In this document: piece after piece, positions 1-8,745 of the stretch
Position numbering within the stretch: position 1 is the stretch's first letter
Layout: every line of letters begins with the position of its first letter
Assembly: GCF_000331285.1 (NCBI RefSeq)
Contig: NZ_ANFX01000021.1
Location: 17,151-81,150 of the forward strand
Direction: 5' to 3'
From: Porphyrobacter sp. AAP82
GTDB taxonomy: Bacteria; Pseudomonadota; Alphaproteobacteria; Sphingomonadales; Sphingomonadaceae
DNA: 64,000 nucleotides
Translations under genes and position numbers: made by a program
Notes under the pieces: generated by a model
What the model saw: only the letters and a program-made list of their open reading frames with translations
The model's database searches: none
Told to the model about the DNA's origin: nothing

Positions 1-1035
1 GCTGACCGCCTGGCTGATGCCGATGCTGCCATCGAGCATCTGCACTTCCATCAGCACAGACGGCGACGGCGCCCCCCAATCGATCGTCAGCCGCCCGAAA
101 TTCGGCATCAGCGGGGCCTTGGCGATGCGGTTCCGATTGGGGCCGAACACCGGCCACACTTCGGTCAGCCCGGACGAGGTGAGTTCGTAAAGCGGATAAG
201 GCATGCGCTCGTCCAGCCGCGAGAGTTCGGCATAATGGGTATCGCCCGAGATGATCAAAAGGTTTTCAACCTGGGCAAAGTCGATCAGGTCCAGCAGGCG
301 CTGGTGATCCGCCTGAAAATTGATCCACGCCTCGTAGCCGGGCGCATCGGGCAACATCTGCGTTGACGAGGCAAGAATGCGCAGATCGGCGGGACGGCGC
401 AGTTCGGCCTCCAGCCAGTCCCATTGCGCCTGCCCCAGCATCGTCGCGTCCGGATCAGGATTGACGACATACTGGCCCTTGTCCTCAGGCTCGACGCTGT
501 AGCCGAGCAAGGGCGTGCGAAAGGTGCGGTTGTCCGGCAGGATCACCTGGATCCGGCGGCCTTCGGGGCCGAACAGATAGCTCGCGTAGATGCCTTCATG
601 GCTACGGCGCGGGTGATCGGCCGGCACCCCCCAGAAATCCAGAAAGATTGCCGCGCTTTCGGCCTTCATCGGATATTCGCTGCCGCCATCATTGACGCCG
701 AAATCGTGATCGTCCCAGGTCGCGATGACCTTCGCATTGCGGCGCAGGGTGCGGAATCCCGGCTTGGCGGCGAGCTTGTCATACTTGGCTCGCAACACCG
801 CCATGTCCTCGGTGTCGCCATAGATGTTGTCGCCGAGGAAGATGAAGAGCTCAGGGTTCCAGGCATTCACCAGATCCCAGATCGGCTGTTCCTTGTCCTG
901 ATGGGCGCACGAGCCGAAGGCAATCCGGGTGAGCGCCTGTTGTGCTGCGGGCGCTCCCAGAGCGGGGGCCGAGGCAAGGGCTGCGCTGGTCGCTGCGCCC
1001 TTGATCACACCGCGACGCGAAATCGGACTTGCCAC
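1..1035 (-). CDS. PhoD-like alkaline phosphatase, 3' end beyond the window
   Basis: Probable secreted metallophosphatase of the PhoD family, which hydrolyses phosphomonoesters or diesters in the periplasm. The frame is open from a GTG at 1035 to the window edge (345 codons seen), so the C-terminus is missing. The start follows a GGAGG at good spacing. The N-terminus has a twin-arginine-like SRRGVIKG and an Ala-rich stretch, consistent with Tat export. Metal-site motifs of the family are visible: FGSCAHQ near residue 40, FLGDNIYGD near residue 65, ATWDDHDFG near residue 105 and SGDTHYAEL near residue 280. It is transcribed away from the hisN gene group and has no obvious operon partner here. 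Family assignment is confident; the substrate is not known. Confidence 0.88.
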   Translation of the reverse strand, partial: MASPISRRGVIKGAATSAALASAPALGAPAAQQALTRIAFGSCAHQDKEQPIWDLVNAWNPELFIFLGDNIYGDTEDMAVLRAKYDKLAAKPGFRTLRRNAKVIATWDDHDFGVNDGGSEYPMKAESAAIFLDFWGVPADHPRRSHEGIYASYLFGPEGRRIQVILPDNRTFRTPLLGYSVEPEDKGQYVVNPDPDATMLGQAQWDWLEAELRRPADLRILASSTQMLPDAPGYEAWINFQADHQRLLDLIDFAQVENLLIISGDTHYAELSRLDERMPYPLYELTSSGLTEVWPVFGPNRNRIAKAPLMPNFGRLTIDWGAPSPSVLMEVQMLDGSIGISQAVS

Positions 1036-1181
1036 CCGTTACCTCCGTGGTTGCACCTGCCGATCACCAACCAGGCGGAGCGGCCGGGCACCCTATCGGA
1101 CAGGATTGTTGCAAAGTCCGGACAGGATTGCAGCTTGAGCCCATCGTGTCGGTCCGGGTGGGGGGCAATGGCGCTTGCCCC

Positions 1182-1964
1182 TTACCCCATCGCCTCGAGC
1201 ACGTCTTCCAGCCGCGCCGGATCGCCGAGCGCGATCACCGTGCCGTCGCTGCCGGCATCGAGCGGGTTGCCCTGCCAGTCGGCCATCATTCCCCCTGCGC
1301 CCTCCACCACGGGCACCAGCGCGGCGTAATCGTGCAGCTTCAGCCCCGCCTCGATCACGATGTCGATATGGCCGCTGGCGACGAGGCCGTAATTGTAGCA
1401 ATCCCCGCCATAGACGATCTTGCGCTCGGCGACGCTCTTGGCGACCGACATGAAGGCGTCGGCTTCCTCGTTGGTGAAGGCGTGGGGGCTGGTGGTGGCA
1501 AGCACCGCGTCCGATAATTCCTTGAGCGGCTTGGTGGCGGCGGGCGTGCCGTTGAAGAGCGTCGGCTGGCCGATGCGGCCCACCCAGCGCTCGCCGCTGA
1601 CGGCCTGGTCGATGATGCCGAGCACCGGCCAGCCATCCTGAAGCAAGGCAATCAGCGTGCCGAAGATCGGGCGGCCGGCGATGAAGCTGGTGGTGCCGTC
1701 GATGGGATCGAGCACCCACTGGCGGCCCGCGCCCTCGTTGCGGGTGCCATATTCCTCGCCGATGATGCCGTCGGCGGGGAATTCGGCTTCGATCAGGGCG
1801 CGCATCGCGGCCTCGGCGGCGCGGTCGGCTTGGGTGACATAGGTGCGGTCGGCCTTGCGCTCCTGGCTCCACTGGCCGCGGAACAGCGGACGGATCGCGG
1901 CCCCGGCGGCATCGGCGAGCGCCAGGGCGAGGGCAAGGTCCTTATCGGTTGGCGAGGTCGCCAT
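1182..1964 (-). CDS. hisN: Inositol-monophosphatase-family histidinol-phosphate phosphatase
   Basis: 260-aa Mg-dependent phosphatase of the inositol monophosphatase family. In alphaproteobacteria the group with this sequence type usually dephosphorylates histidinol phosphate in histidine synthesis. Seen: GEEYG (metal-ligand Glu pair) and DPIDGTTSF (the D-P-x-D-G-T motif), followed by a C-terminal Asp-rich region. The ATG at 1964 overlaps the TGA of the upstream 115-aa gene as TGATG, so translation is probably coupled; an in-frame ATG at 1979 lies inside that gene and is less likely. Position after prs fits histidine synthesis, since PRPP is the first substrate of that pathway. SuhB-like inositol phosphatase is the alternative. 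Confidence 0.83.
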   Translation of the reverse strand: MATSPTDKDLALALALADAAGAAIRPLFRGQWSQERKADRTYVTQADRAAEAAMRALIEAEFPADGIIGEEYGTRNEGAGRQWVLDPIDGTTSFIAGRPIFGTLIALLQDGWPVLGIIDQAVSGERWVGRIGQPTLFNGTPAATKPLKELSDAVLATTSPHAFTNEEADAFMSVAKSVAERKIVYGGDCYNYGLVASGHIDIVIEAGLKLHDYAALVPVVEGAGGMMADWQGNPLDAGSDGTVIALGDPARLEDVLEAMG

Positions 1965-2311
1965 CAGCGGTTCTTCCAATAGTCGAAAGCGAGTTGTTGC
2001 TGCGCTTTGACATGCGCAAGAGCGTCAGGGCCGGTCCACTCGCCTTGGTAACCGGCGGCCTTTGCCCGGGTGACCCACCAGCCTTGACCGGGCAATTCGT
2101 CGGATTGGCGAACCACCAAAACCGCCAGCAATGGCTCGACGTTGGCGCGGCAATGCTCGTCGATCCTGTCGAGCACGCGGCCCAACTGTCCAACAAGATT
2201 GGTATTAAAATCGAACCCGAGACGCTCGATGACTTCCTTGTAAGTCAGCATGTTGCCCGTGCGCGCAGCCTCGAGAAGCATGTCCCGAACTTGGCGAGGG
2301 TCTAGAGACAT
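1964..2311 (-). CDS. Small conserved-looking protein coupled to prs and hisN
   Basis: 115-aa soluble protein that I do not recognise. It starts at an ATG overlapping the prs stop (TGATG) and ends in the same way on hisN, so all three are probably translationally coupled. The protein begins [16 protein letters not shown] and has a helical N-terminal half containing TYKEVIERLGF. Its C-terminal half contains PGQGWWV and AGYQGEW, which resembles the small wing-like domains of alkyltransferase-like proteins or restriction-type DNA binders, but I cannot assign it. It has no signal peptide or membrane segment. High GC3 and the double overlap support a real gene. Confidence 0.8.
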   Translation of the reverse strand: MSLDPRQVRDMLLEAARTGNMLTYKEVIERLGFDFNTNLVGQLGRVLDRIDEHCRANVEPLLAVLVVRQSDELPGQGWWVTRAKAAGYQGEWTGPDALAHVKAQQQLAFDYWKNR

Positions 2312-3246
2312 CAGTCGAACAGGCTCGAAACCGAGCTCTCGTCCGCAATCCGCCGGATCGCCTCGCCAACGAGGGGCGCGATGGGCAGGATGCGGATGCG
2401 GTCGCTGGCTTCGGCGGCTTCCGTCGGGCGGATCGAATCCGTGATCACCAGCTCCTTGAGGCTCGATCCGTTGATCCGCGCCACCGCCCCGCCCGACAGC
2501 ACGCCGTGGGTGATATAGGCCGCGACCGACTTGGCGCCGCCCTCCAGCAGCGCCTCGGCCGCGTTGCACAGCGTGCCGCCCGAATCGACGATGTCGTCGA
2601 TCAGGATGCAGTGCCGGCCCGAGACGTCGCCGATGATGTTCATGACCTCGCTCTCGCCCGGACGGTCACGCCGCTTGTCGACGATCGCCAGCGGCGCGTT
2701 GTCGAGGCGCTTCGCCAGCGCCCGGGCGCGCACCACGCCGCCGACGTCGGGCGAGACCACCATCAGCTGCTGGTCGCCATAGCGCGCCTGGATGTCGGCA
2801 GCCATGACGGGCGCGGCATAGAGGTTGTCGGTCGGGATATCGAAGAAGCCCTGGATCTGCCCGGCGTGAAGATCGACCGCGAGCATCCGGTCGGCGCCGG
2901 CCTCGGTGATGAGGTTCGCCACCAGCTTGGCCGAGATCGGGGTTCTCGGCCCGGGCTTGCGGTCCTGCCGCGCGTAGCCGAAATAGGGCACCACCGCGGT
3001 GATCCGCTTGGCCGAGGCGCGGCGCAGCGCGTCGATGCAGATCAAAAGTTCCATCAGGTTGTCGTTCGCCGGGAAGTTGGTCGGCTGGACGACGAACACG
3101 TCCTCCCCGCGCACGTTCTCGTGGATCTCGACGAACACCTCTTCATCGGAGAACCGCCGCACGCTGGCATCGGTCAGCGGGATTTCGAGATAGGCCGCGA
3201 TCGCACGGGCGAGCGGCAGGTTCGAATTGCCGGACATGATCTTCAT
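2311..3246 (-). CDS. prs: Ribose-phosphate pyrophosphokinase (PRPP synthase)
   Basis: 311-aa enzyme making PRPP from ribose 5-phosphate and ATP, feeding purine, pyrimidine, histidine and NAD synthesis in the cytoplasm. Length and motifs match class I enzymes: [10 protein letters not shown] near the N-terminus, the flexible loop [17 protein letters not shown], the signature [18 protein letters not shown] and the PRPP loop DDIVDSGGT. The chosen ATG at 3246 begins MKIMSGNSN, the usual N-terminus; an upstream ATG at 3309 would add 21 unlikely residues. It is the first gene of a coupled trio with the 115-aa gene and hisN. Confidence 0.96.
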   Translation of the reverse strand: MKIMSGNSNLPLARAIAAYLEIPLTDASVRRFSDEEVFVEIHENVRGEDVFVVQPTNFPANDNLMELLICIDALRRASAKRITAVVPYFGYARQDRKPGPRTPISAKLVANLITEAGADRMLAVDLHAGQIQGFFDIPTDNLYAAPVMAADIQARYGDQQLMVVSPDVGGVVRARALAKRLDNAPLAIVDKRRDRPGESEVMNIIGDVSGRHCILIDDIVDSGGTLCNAAEALLEGGAKSVAAYITHGVLSGGAVARINGSSLKELVITDSIRPTEAAEASDRIRILPIAPLVGEAIRRIADESSVSSLFD

Positions 3247-3341
3247 GGAAACGCGAATCCCCGTAGGCCCAAGACACAGCCCGCCTAGCGATGCGTCATG
3301 GAAATGCAACGCAGTGCGGAGCGGTTCTCGTCAGGCAAGAC

Positions 3342-3374
3342 GCGGCGGCGGGCAAGGAGGGGACCCGCCGCCGC
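3342..3374 (-). terminator. GC-rich hairpin downstream of the GH16 gene
   Basis: An 11-bp perfect inverted repeat (GCGGCGGCGGG and its complement, 11-nt loop) lies 40 bases past the GH16 stop on the minus strand. There is no clear U-tract, so it may be a Rho-assisted or insulating hairpin and not a classical terminator. Confidence 0.4.
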
Positions 3375-3414
3375 ATCCCGCGCGCTCTGGCGCGCTGGTG
3401 TCGGGCCTTGTGCC

Positions 3415-4785
3415 TCAGCCCGGCACTTTCCAGACCTGGAAGCCCTTCACCCGCATCTCCGCCGTGCCGCCGGCATAGTCGCCGGTGTGCTTGACCGCGA
3501 CATTCATCAGCGGGAACCAGGTCGTGCCCTTGAACGGGTTGACGGTCTGGTAGGTCTCCTTGCCATCGACGAACCAGGTGATGAAATCGGGCGCGATGTC
3601 GACGGCGTAGCGGTGGTAGGCAGTGTCGAACCCCGACAGCCCATAGGCATTCGCGGCATTGACCTGCATCAGCGCGGTAAAGGTGCGCGTACCATTGGCG
3701 CCGCCATGGATGTTGCCGCTGATGTTGCGGGAGAAATTCCAGCCGCTCGAATAGCCGAAGCCTTCATAGACGTCGATTTCGGGCGGCCAGCCGCTCGCGG
3801 GGAGCAGCCACAGGGCGGGCCATCCGCCGCGGCGGTTGGGCATCATCGCGGTCCATTCGTATTGCCCGTATTGCAGCTGGGTTGCAGGCATCCGCTGCCC
3901 GGTGAGGATCGCGGCGCCGTGGTTCCAGTAGACCCCGTCGTGGAGGATCGGACTGACAAGCTGCTGGCTGCGGATCACCAGCTCGCCGTTCTCGATGGCG
4001 AAGGGGGCCATGGCGGAGGGATGCAGCACCGGATCGAGATAGAGCCCGGTCTCGGCATTGCCGGGCTGGGTGCGCCCGTGGGGCAGACGCGTGCGCCAGG
4101 CATCGGCTGCCCCGCCATCGCTCCAGGTCACCCGGGCAGGATCGAGCTGGTAGGCGAGCGCGCCGCTCGGGCCGAAGGTCCGCGCCGGGCGGAAGCCGGC
4201 GGTTCTGGCCACCCCCGCCGCCGCACCGGCTACCGCGGTGATCCGCGCCCACGAATTGATCACCGCGCCGCCCACCACGCCTTCGGGCAGGATCAGGTCG
4301 AAGGTGCGCCCTGCGTCCATGTTGATGAGCGGGATGCGCACGGTTTGCTCCAGCGGGTCGCCCGGGCGGAAGAACAGCGTAGTGACGGTGCGCTGGAAGT
4401 GCCGCCCCTCGACGCCGGCCAGCGTGCCCGATCCGTTGCGGGTCATCACCCGGACGATCACCGTGTTGGGGGTCTGGCGGTTGATGCGGACCGGCACGAA
4501 GGCCTCGGTCGCGCCGACCGGCACGCTGACCGTCCCGATGCTGACCGCCGCCTTGGCAGGATAGGCGGTGCCGTTCTTGAAATCGAAGGCGGCAAAGGGG
4601 TTGGTGGTGGTGACGGCGCCTTCGGGCAGGCTGGTGGCGAGCGCGGCCTCTTTGTCGCCGTTCGGCTGGACGGACGTGGCCGGCTGGGCGGCACTGGCAA
4701 GCCCGGCTGACGGCGCGGCCGCCTCATCCCCGCCGCAGGCGCCGAGAACCGATACAAGAACAGCAAGTGAGACAAGGCGCTTCAT
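3415..4785 (-). CDS. Glycoside hydrolase family 16 lipoprotein (beta-glucanase-like)
   Basis: 456-aa exported lipoprotein. The N-terminus MKRLVSLAVLVSVLGAC ends in a lipobox with Cys17. Residues about 70-190 look like a Calx-beta or similar Ig-like sandwich (SVPVGATEAFVPVRI, then repeated beta strands). Residues about 210-456 are a GH16 concanavalin-like catalytic domain: GQYEWTAMMP, then EIDVYE near residue 336, the family's E-[ILV]-D-x-x-E active site, then FVDGKETY and a terminal MRVKGFQVWKVPG strand. Expected to cut beta-1,3/1,4-glucans or related polysaccharides at the cell surface. The substrate cannot be read from sequence. The gene stands alone after an AT-rich leader. Confidence 0.88.
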   Translation of the reverse strand: MKRLVSLAVLVSVLGACGGDEAAAPSAGLASAAQPATSVQPNGDKEAALATSLPEGAVTTTNPFAAFDFKNGTAYPAKAAVSIGTVSVPVGATEAFVPVRINRQTPNTVIVRVMTRNGSGTLAGVEGRHFQRTVTTLFFRPGDPLEQTVRIPLINMDAGRTFDLILPEGVVGGAVINSWARITAVAGAAAGVARTAGFRPARTFGPSGALAYQLDPARVTWSDGGAADAWRTRLPHGRTQPGNAETGLYLDPVLHPSAMAPFAIENGELVIRSQQLVSPILHDGVYWNHGAAILTGQRMPATQLQYGQYEWTAMMPNRRGGWPALWLLPASGWPPEIDVYEGFGYSSGWNFSRNISGNIHGGANGTRTFTALMQVNAANAYGLSGFDTAYHRYAVDIAPDFITWFVDGKETYQTVNPFKGTTWFPLMNVAVKHTGDYAGGTAEMRVKGFQVWKVPG

Positions 4786-4908
4786 GGGACAATCCTCCGG
4801 TTGCCCCGTTTTGATGGGGGCCGGAATCCTGATCCGTCAATATAATCTGGGTTAAAATACGACGAGTTGTGAAATAACATTCATTAGTAAACGAGAATAG
4901 AATATTTT

Positions 4909-5202
4909 TTACTCTTTTGTTAAACGGATCATCGCAGCATTGGCTATGAATAGATCGCTGGTGTGTATTTTGACATATTCGGGAAAAGGTCTGTCGCCCG
5001 ATTCGGATCGGGTCTCCAAGGCCAGAAAGTCCAGGCCGTAACCTTGCGGCGGCACTGCGGAGCGGCCATGCCCGCGCCGGTCGCGCGTGACGCAGGTGAA
5101 GCCGGCGCGGGCGAAATGGGCGACCAGATGATGGAGAGCGGTGCCATCGCCCGCCCGGACAGCGCCTTGCGGTTGAGGCCCGACGATTATCGCGGAGGCA
5201 AT
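4909..5202 (-). pseudogene. Coding-like frame lacking a standard start codon
   Basis: Directly downstream of the HNH gene on the same strand is a 98-codon frame whose first two thirds have the strong G/C third-position bias of real genes here (for example LVAHFARAGFTCV, RDRRGHGRS and PPQGYGLDFLALE). It has no ATG, GTG or TTG in frame. The only near start is an ATT at 5202, 17 bases after the HNH stop. After about codon 68 the codon bias is lost and the sequence becomes AT-rich up to the TAA at 4909. It could be a decaying gene, an ATT-initiated small protein, or the result of an indel. I do not recognise the product. Confidence 0.4.
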
Positions 5203-5218
5203 CTGCCGCCGGCGCGCC

Positions 5219-5827
5219 TCACGCCTCCAGTTCGACGTCCCAGTAGAGCCAGTCGCGCCAAGTTTCGTGGAGGTAGCCGGGAGGGAACATCTTGCCGTGC
5301 TGCTGCAATTGCCAGCTGGTCGGGCGGATCGGGGGCTGGTGGATCGGCATCCCGGCCTGCTTGGGGGTGCGCCCGCCCTTCTTCATGTTGCACGGCGCGC
5401 AGGCGGTGATGATGTTCTCCCACGTGGTCCGCCCGCCAAGTCGGCGCGGGGTGACGTGGTCGAAGGTCAGGTGATCGTGGCTGCCGCAATACTGGCACTG
5501 GAAGCGGTCGCGCAGGAACACGTTGAAGCGGGTGAAGGCGGGAAACTCGCTCGCCTTCACATATTGGCGCAGCGCGATCACGCTCGGGATCTTCATGTCG
5601 AAGCTGGGCGAATGGACCTCGCGGTCGTAGCTCGCGACGATATCCACCCGGTCGAGGAACACCGCCTTGATCGCGGTCTGCCACGGCCACAGGCTCAGCG
5701 GATAGTAGGACAGCGGGGTATAATCGGCGTTGAGCACCAGCGCCGGACAGGCCGAAAGATTGCGCGTCGGGTCCTCGTCGACCCCGCGGAACTTCGCCAC
5801 TTTCTCGATCAGTTCGGCATTGAACAC
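5219..5827 (-). CDS. HNH endonuclease
   Basis: 202-aa HNH nuclease-fold protein. It starts at a GTG (5827) preceded by GGGAGGA. The N-terminal half (ALVLNADYTPLSYYPLS, then IKAVFLDRVD) is the conserved region of the bacterial HNH family found beside housekeeping genes. The C-terminal half carries the zinc/HNH core: CQYCGS, LTFDHVTPRRLGG, TTWENIITACAPCN and KKGGRTPKQAGM, with both Cys pairs and the catalytic His present. Cellular role is unknown, though members are common in Sphingomonadales and other alphaproteobacteria. It is divergent from gluQ, and the spacer between them carries inverted repeats. Confidence 0.9.
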   Translation of the reverse strand: MFNAELIEKVAKFRGVDEDPTRNLSACPALVLNADYTPLSYYPLSLWPWQTAIKAVFLDRVDIVASYDREVHSPSFDMKIPSVIALRQYVKASEFPAFTRFNVFLRDRFQCQYCGSHDHLTFDHVTPRRLGGRTTWENIITACAPCNMKKGGRTPKQAGMPIHQPPIRPTSWQLQQHGKMFPPGYLHETWRDWLYWDVELEA

Positions 5828-5914
5828 GACGCGCGTTCCTCCCTGATTGACCTCTATCCTGCCGTGGCAGGGCAAAGAGTCAAACCCGTGACAGGGTGGG
5901 TTTCCACAGAGTTG

Positions 5915-5970
5915 GCCACAGGGACATCCTGTTGATGACCTGTGGATAGCGCAAGGAAATGTCCTGTGGC
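5915..5970. repeat. Inverted repeat between HNH and gluQ
   Basis: GCCACAGGGACAT at 5915-5927 faces ATGTCCTGTGGC at 5959-5970, a near-perfect inverted repeat with one extra base in the left arm. Two more CCACAG/CTGTGG words lie inside or beside it, so four copies occur within about 60 bases of the divergent promoter region. It may be an operator for both genes. I do not recognise the binding protein. Confidence 0.5.
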
Positions 5971-5983
5971 ATGGGCCTTTGCG

Positions 5984-6814
5984 ATGGTTCGCACCGCCCC
6001 GCCCGTGACCCGTTTCGCGCCGAGCCCCAACGGGCGGCTGCACCTTGGCCACGCGCTGTCGGCGATCGTCGCGCATGATCTGGCGGCGGCGGGCGGCGGG
6101 CGGTTCCTGCTCAGGGTCGAGGATATCGACGGGCCGCGCTCGCGCCTCGAACTGGCGGATGAATTCCGCCGCGATCTGGAATGGCTCGGACTGGAATGGG
6201 AGGAGGTCCCCGCCCAGTCCACCCGCCTCGCCAGCTATGCGGCGGCGGCCGAAGCGTTGCGGGTGCGCGGGCTCATCTACCCCTGCACCTGCACCCGCTC
6301 CGAGATCGAGGCGGCAGGTGCCTTGCCCGGGGCGGAGGGCCTGATCTACCCCGGCACCTGCAAGCACCGCCCGCCCGATCCCGCGCGCCCGGCGGCATGG
6401 CGGCTGGATAGTGCGAAGGCCTTGGCCGAAACCGGCGCGCTGCGGTGGGAGGATGCGCTGGCCGGGCCGCAAGCGGTCGACCTTGCAGGCCTCGGCGATG
6501 TGGTGCTGGTGAGGAAGGATCTGCCGGCAAGCTACCACCTCGCCGTCACGCTTGACGATGCCGCGGACCGCGTCACGCTGGTCACCCGCGGCGCGGACCT
6601 GTTCACCGCGAGCCACGTCCACCGCACCCTGCAAGCCCTCCTCGGCAAGCCCGTGCCGCGCTGGCACCACCACCGGCTGCTGCTTGGCAAGGACGGCGAA
6701 AAGCTCGCCAAGCGCCGCGGCTCGCCCGCGCTGGCCGAGCGGCGGGAGCAGGGCGCGGACGGACGGATGCTCGCCGATCAACTCAGGATGCAACTTTTGT
6801 CACTTGGAACCTGA
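5984..6814 (+). CDS. gluQ: Glutamyl-Q tRNA(Asp) synthetase
   Basis: 276-aa truncated glutamyl-tRNA-synthetase paralogue that attaches glutamate to queuosine at position 34 of tRNA-Asp. The class I catalytic domain is present without the anticodon-binding C-terminal domain, which fits the family length. Seen: FAPSPNGRLHLGHA (HIGH-type motif), VEDIDGPRS, the zinc-type cysteines CTCTRSE and GTCKHRP, and KLAKRRG in place of KMSKS. The ATG at 5984 (MVRTAPPVTRF) fits homologues; an upstream ATG at 5942 would fall within the inverted-repeat region. It heads a co-directional run with the HIG1-like gene and the adenosyltransferase. Confidence 0.93.
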   Translation: MVRTAPPVTRFAPSPNGRLHLGHALSAIVAHDLAAAGGGRFLLRVEDIDGPRSRLELADEFRRDLEWLGLEWEEVPAQSTRLASYAAAAEALRVRGLIYPCTCTRSEIEAAGALPGAEGLIYPGTCKHRPPDPARPAAWRLDSAKALAETGALRWEDALAGPQAVDLAGLGDVVLVRKDLPASYHLAVTLDDAADRVTLVTRGADLFTASHVHRTLQALLGKPVPRWHHHRLLLGKDGEKLAKRRGSPALAERREQGADGRMLADQLRMQLLSLGT

Positions 6815-6839
6815 CGCTGATGCGTCCATTTAGGGACCC

Positions 6840-7070
6840 ATGACCTATGTCCTCATCCCCGCGCTGCTCATCCTCATGGGCCTGACCGCCTTCTCGCTGG
6901 TGAAGGGCATCATCGCCTTCCTCCAGACGACCAAGATCGACCTCGAAACCGGCGAGGGCAGCACCGCGACCGACATGCAGCTCGCCCAGAACAAGGCGAT
7001 GTTCGCGCGCATCAAGTATCAGGGCCTGGCCATCGTGGTGGTCGCGATCCTGCTGGCGGTGTCGCGCTAG
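6840..7070 (+). CDS. Small twin-TM membrane protein, HIG1-like
   Basis: 76-aa inner-membrane protein with two hydrophobic helices (LIPALLILMGLTAFSLV near the N-terminus; GLAIVVVAILLAV at the end) separated by a soluble loop. The second half, with QNKAMFARIKYQG leading into the helix, resembles bacterial HIG1-domain (hypoxia-induced gene 1) proteins, which in other alphaproteobacteria associate with cytochrome oxidase. It lies 25 bases after gluQ and 12 bases before the next gene. Function here is inferred only from the fold pattern. Confidence 0.78.
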   Translation: MTYVLIPALLILMGLTAFSLVKGIIAFLQTTKIDLETGEGSTATDMQLAQNKAMFARIKYQGLAIVVVAILLAVSR

Positions 7071-7082
7071 GCCTCAAGCTTC

Positions 7083-7658
7083 ATGGTCAAGCTCAACCGC
7101 ATCTACACCCGCACCGGGGATGACGGGACGACGGGTCTCGTCGACGGCTCGCGTTGCCCCAAGCATTCGGCGCGCATCGCCGCGATGGGTCTGGTGGACG
7201 AGGCGAACTCGGCGATCGGCCTTGCGATCTGCGCGCTCGCGGGCGAGGCCGAGAAGGCGCTCCTCACCCGCGTGCAGAACGACCTGTTCGATCTCGGTGC
7301 CGATCTCGCCACGCCCTCGGCCGACGGTGATTTCACCCCGGGCGAGATGGTGCTGCGCATCGTCCCCAGCCAGCCCGACTGGATCGAGACGCAGATCGAT
7401 GCGCTCAACGAACGGCTCGAACCGCTCACCAGTTTCGTGCTGCCCGGCGGGAGCGAGGCGGCCGCGCGCGTCCATGTCGCCCGCGCCACCACCCGCGCCG
7501 CCGAACGCGCGATGGTGGCGCTGGCCGCCGAGGACGCGGTCAATCCCGCCGCGCTCGCCTATATCAACCGCCTCTCCGACCTGCTCTTCGTGCTCGCCCG
7601 GGTGGCGAACGACGAGGGCCGCGCGGACGTCAAGTGGGTGCCCGGCCAGAACCGGTAG
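7083..7658 (+). CDS. PduO-type cob(I)yrinic acid a,c-diamide adenosyltransferase
   Basis: 191-aa ATP:cob(I)alamin adenosyltransferase that makes the adenosyl form of B12. It begins MVKLNRIYTRTGDDGTTGL, the conserved ATP-binding N-terminus of the family (RIYTRTGDDGTT), and later carries the expected FVLPGGS and RATTRAAERA motifs of the trimeric helical bundle and YINRLSDLLFVLAR near the end. No other cobalamin genes are in the window, so it probably serves salvage. It is 12 bases after the HIG1-like gene. Confidence 0.94.
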   Translation: MVKLNRIYTRTGDDGTTGLVDGSRCPKHSARIAAMGLVDEANSAIGLAICALAGEAEKALLTRVQNDLFDLGADLATPSADGDFTPGEMVLRIVPSQPDWIETQIDALNERLEPLTSFVLPGGSEAAARVHVARATTRAAERAMVALAAEDAVNPAALAYINRLSDLLFVLARVANDEGRADVKWVPGQNR

Positions 7659-7752
7659 CGCGCCGATAGCTAGCCAAATAGGCTGCTAGCCAGCGCCCGC
7701 GTTCCCCGCTAGGGCGGCGTTCTTGCTGCACTTGCGAAGGAACTCACCCCCC

Positions 7753-8634
7753 ATGACCAGCCCCATGCGCAACATCGCCGTCATCGGTGCCGGCCAGATG
7801 GGCACCGGCATCGCCCAGACCGTCGCGGCCCAGGGCATGAAGGTCATGCTGACCGATGTCGACCTGCCCCGCGCCGCAGCGGGCAAGGCCAATATCGAGG
7901 CGGCGCTCGCCAAGCTGATGGGCCGCGGCAAGATCGAGGCGGCCGAGGCCGAGGCGCTGCTCGCCCGGATCACGCCGGTCGCCGATTACGCGCCCTTCGC
8001 CGAGGCCGACCTCATCATCGAGGCCGCGACCGAGCGCGAGGAGATCAAGAACGCGATCTTCGGGAAGGCCGGGAAGGTGCTTGGCCCAGGCGCGATCATG
8101 GCATCCAACACCTCGTCGATCCCGATCACCCGCATGGCCAACCACTCGCCCGATCCGGCGCGCTTCATCGGGCTGCACTTCTTCAACCCGGTGCCGGTGA
8201 TGGGCCTCATCGAAGTCATCCCGGGCCTTGCCACCGCCAAGGAGACCACCGACGCGGTGACCGCCTTCGCGCGGGGCCTCGGCAAGGAAGTGGTGCTCAG
8301 CCAGGACGAACCCGGCTTCGTCGTCAACCGCATCCTGCTGCCGATGATCAACGAGGCGGTGTTCGTGCTCGGCCAGTCCACGGCAGGGATCGAGGATATC
8401 GACAAGGGCTGCCGCCTCGGCCTCAACCACCCGATGGGGCCGCTGCAACTGGCCGACTTCGTGGGCCTCGACACCTGTCTCGACATCATCAAGGTGCTCT
8501 ACAAGACCACCCGCGACAGCAAGTATCGCCCCGCCCCGCTGCTGGTGAAATATGTCGAGGCGGGATGGCTCGGCCGCAAGACCGGGCGCGGGTTCTACGA
8601 CTACACGGGCGAGGCGCCGGTCCCGACGCGCTGA
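7753..8634 (+). CDS. 3-hydroxybutyryl-CoA dehydrogenase
   Basis: 293-aa NAD(P)-dependent dehydrogenase interconverting acetoacetyl-CoA and 3-hydroxybutyryl-CoA. The Rossmann N-terminus has [28 protein letters not shown] and [10 protein letters not shown] supply the catalytic His with its partner residues, and the C-terminal helical domain has [15 protein letters not shown] and [18 protein letters not shown]. The ATG at 7753 is chosen because the Rossmann strand starts a few residues later; an ATG 12 bases downstream is also possible. It may work with the CoA-transferases at 31-35 kb in short-chain acyl-CoA or polyhydroxybutyrate metabolism, which is inference. Confidence 0.94.
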   Translation: MTSPMRNIAVIGAGQMGTGIAQTVAAQGMKVMLTDVDLPRAAAGKANIEAALAKLMGRGKIEAAEAEALLARITPVADYAPFAEADLIIEAATEREEIKNAIFGKAGKVLGPGAIMASNTSSIPITRMANHSPDPARFIGLHFFNPVPVMGLIEVIPGLATAKETTDAVTAFARGLGKEVVLSQDEPGFVVNRILLPMINEAVFVLGQSTAGIEDIDKGCRLGLNHPMGPLQLADFVGLDTCLDIIKVLYKTTRDSKYRPAPLLVKYVEAGWLGRKTGRGFYDYTGEAPVPTR

Positions 8635-8745
8635 GGCGCGGGCGCTGATCCCGGCGCATGCCCGGCGCGTCCGGGCGCAGACGGGTCGCAGGCCGGGCAA
8701 CAATCGGCCGGGCTGCGCGGTTGGGCAGGGGGAAGGAGACGCCCC

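Noticed and set aside
5935..5952. DnaA-box-like TGTGGATAG suggesting a replication origin
   Set aside because: Only one near-match occurs, with no AT-rich unwinding element or origin-linked genes; the inverted-repeat reading explains it better.
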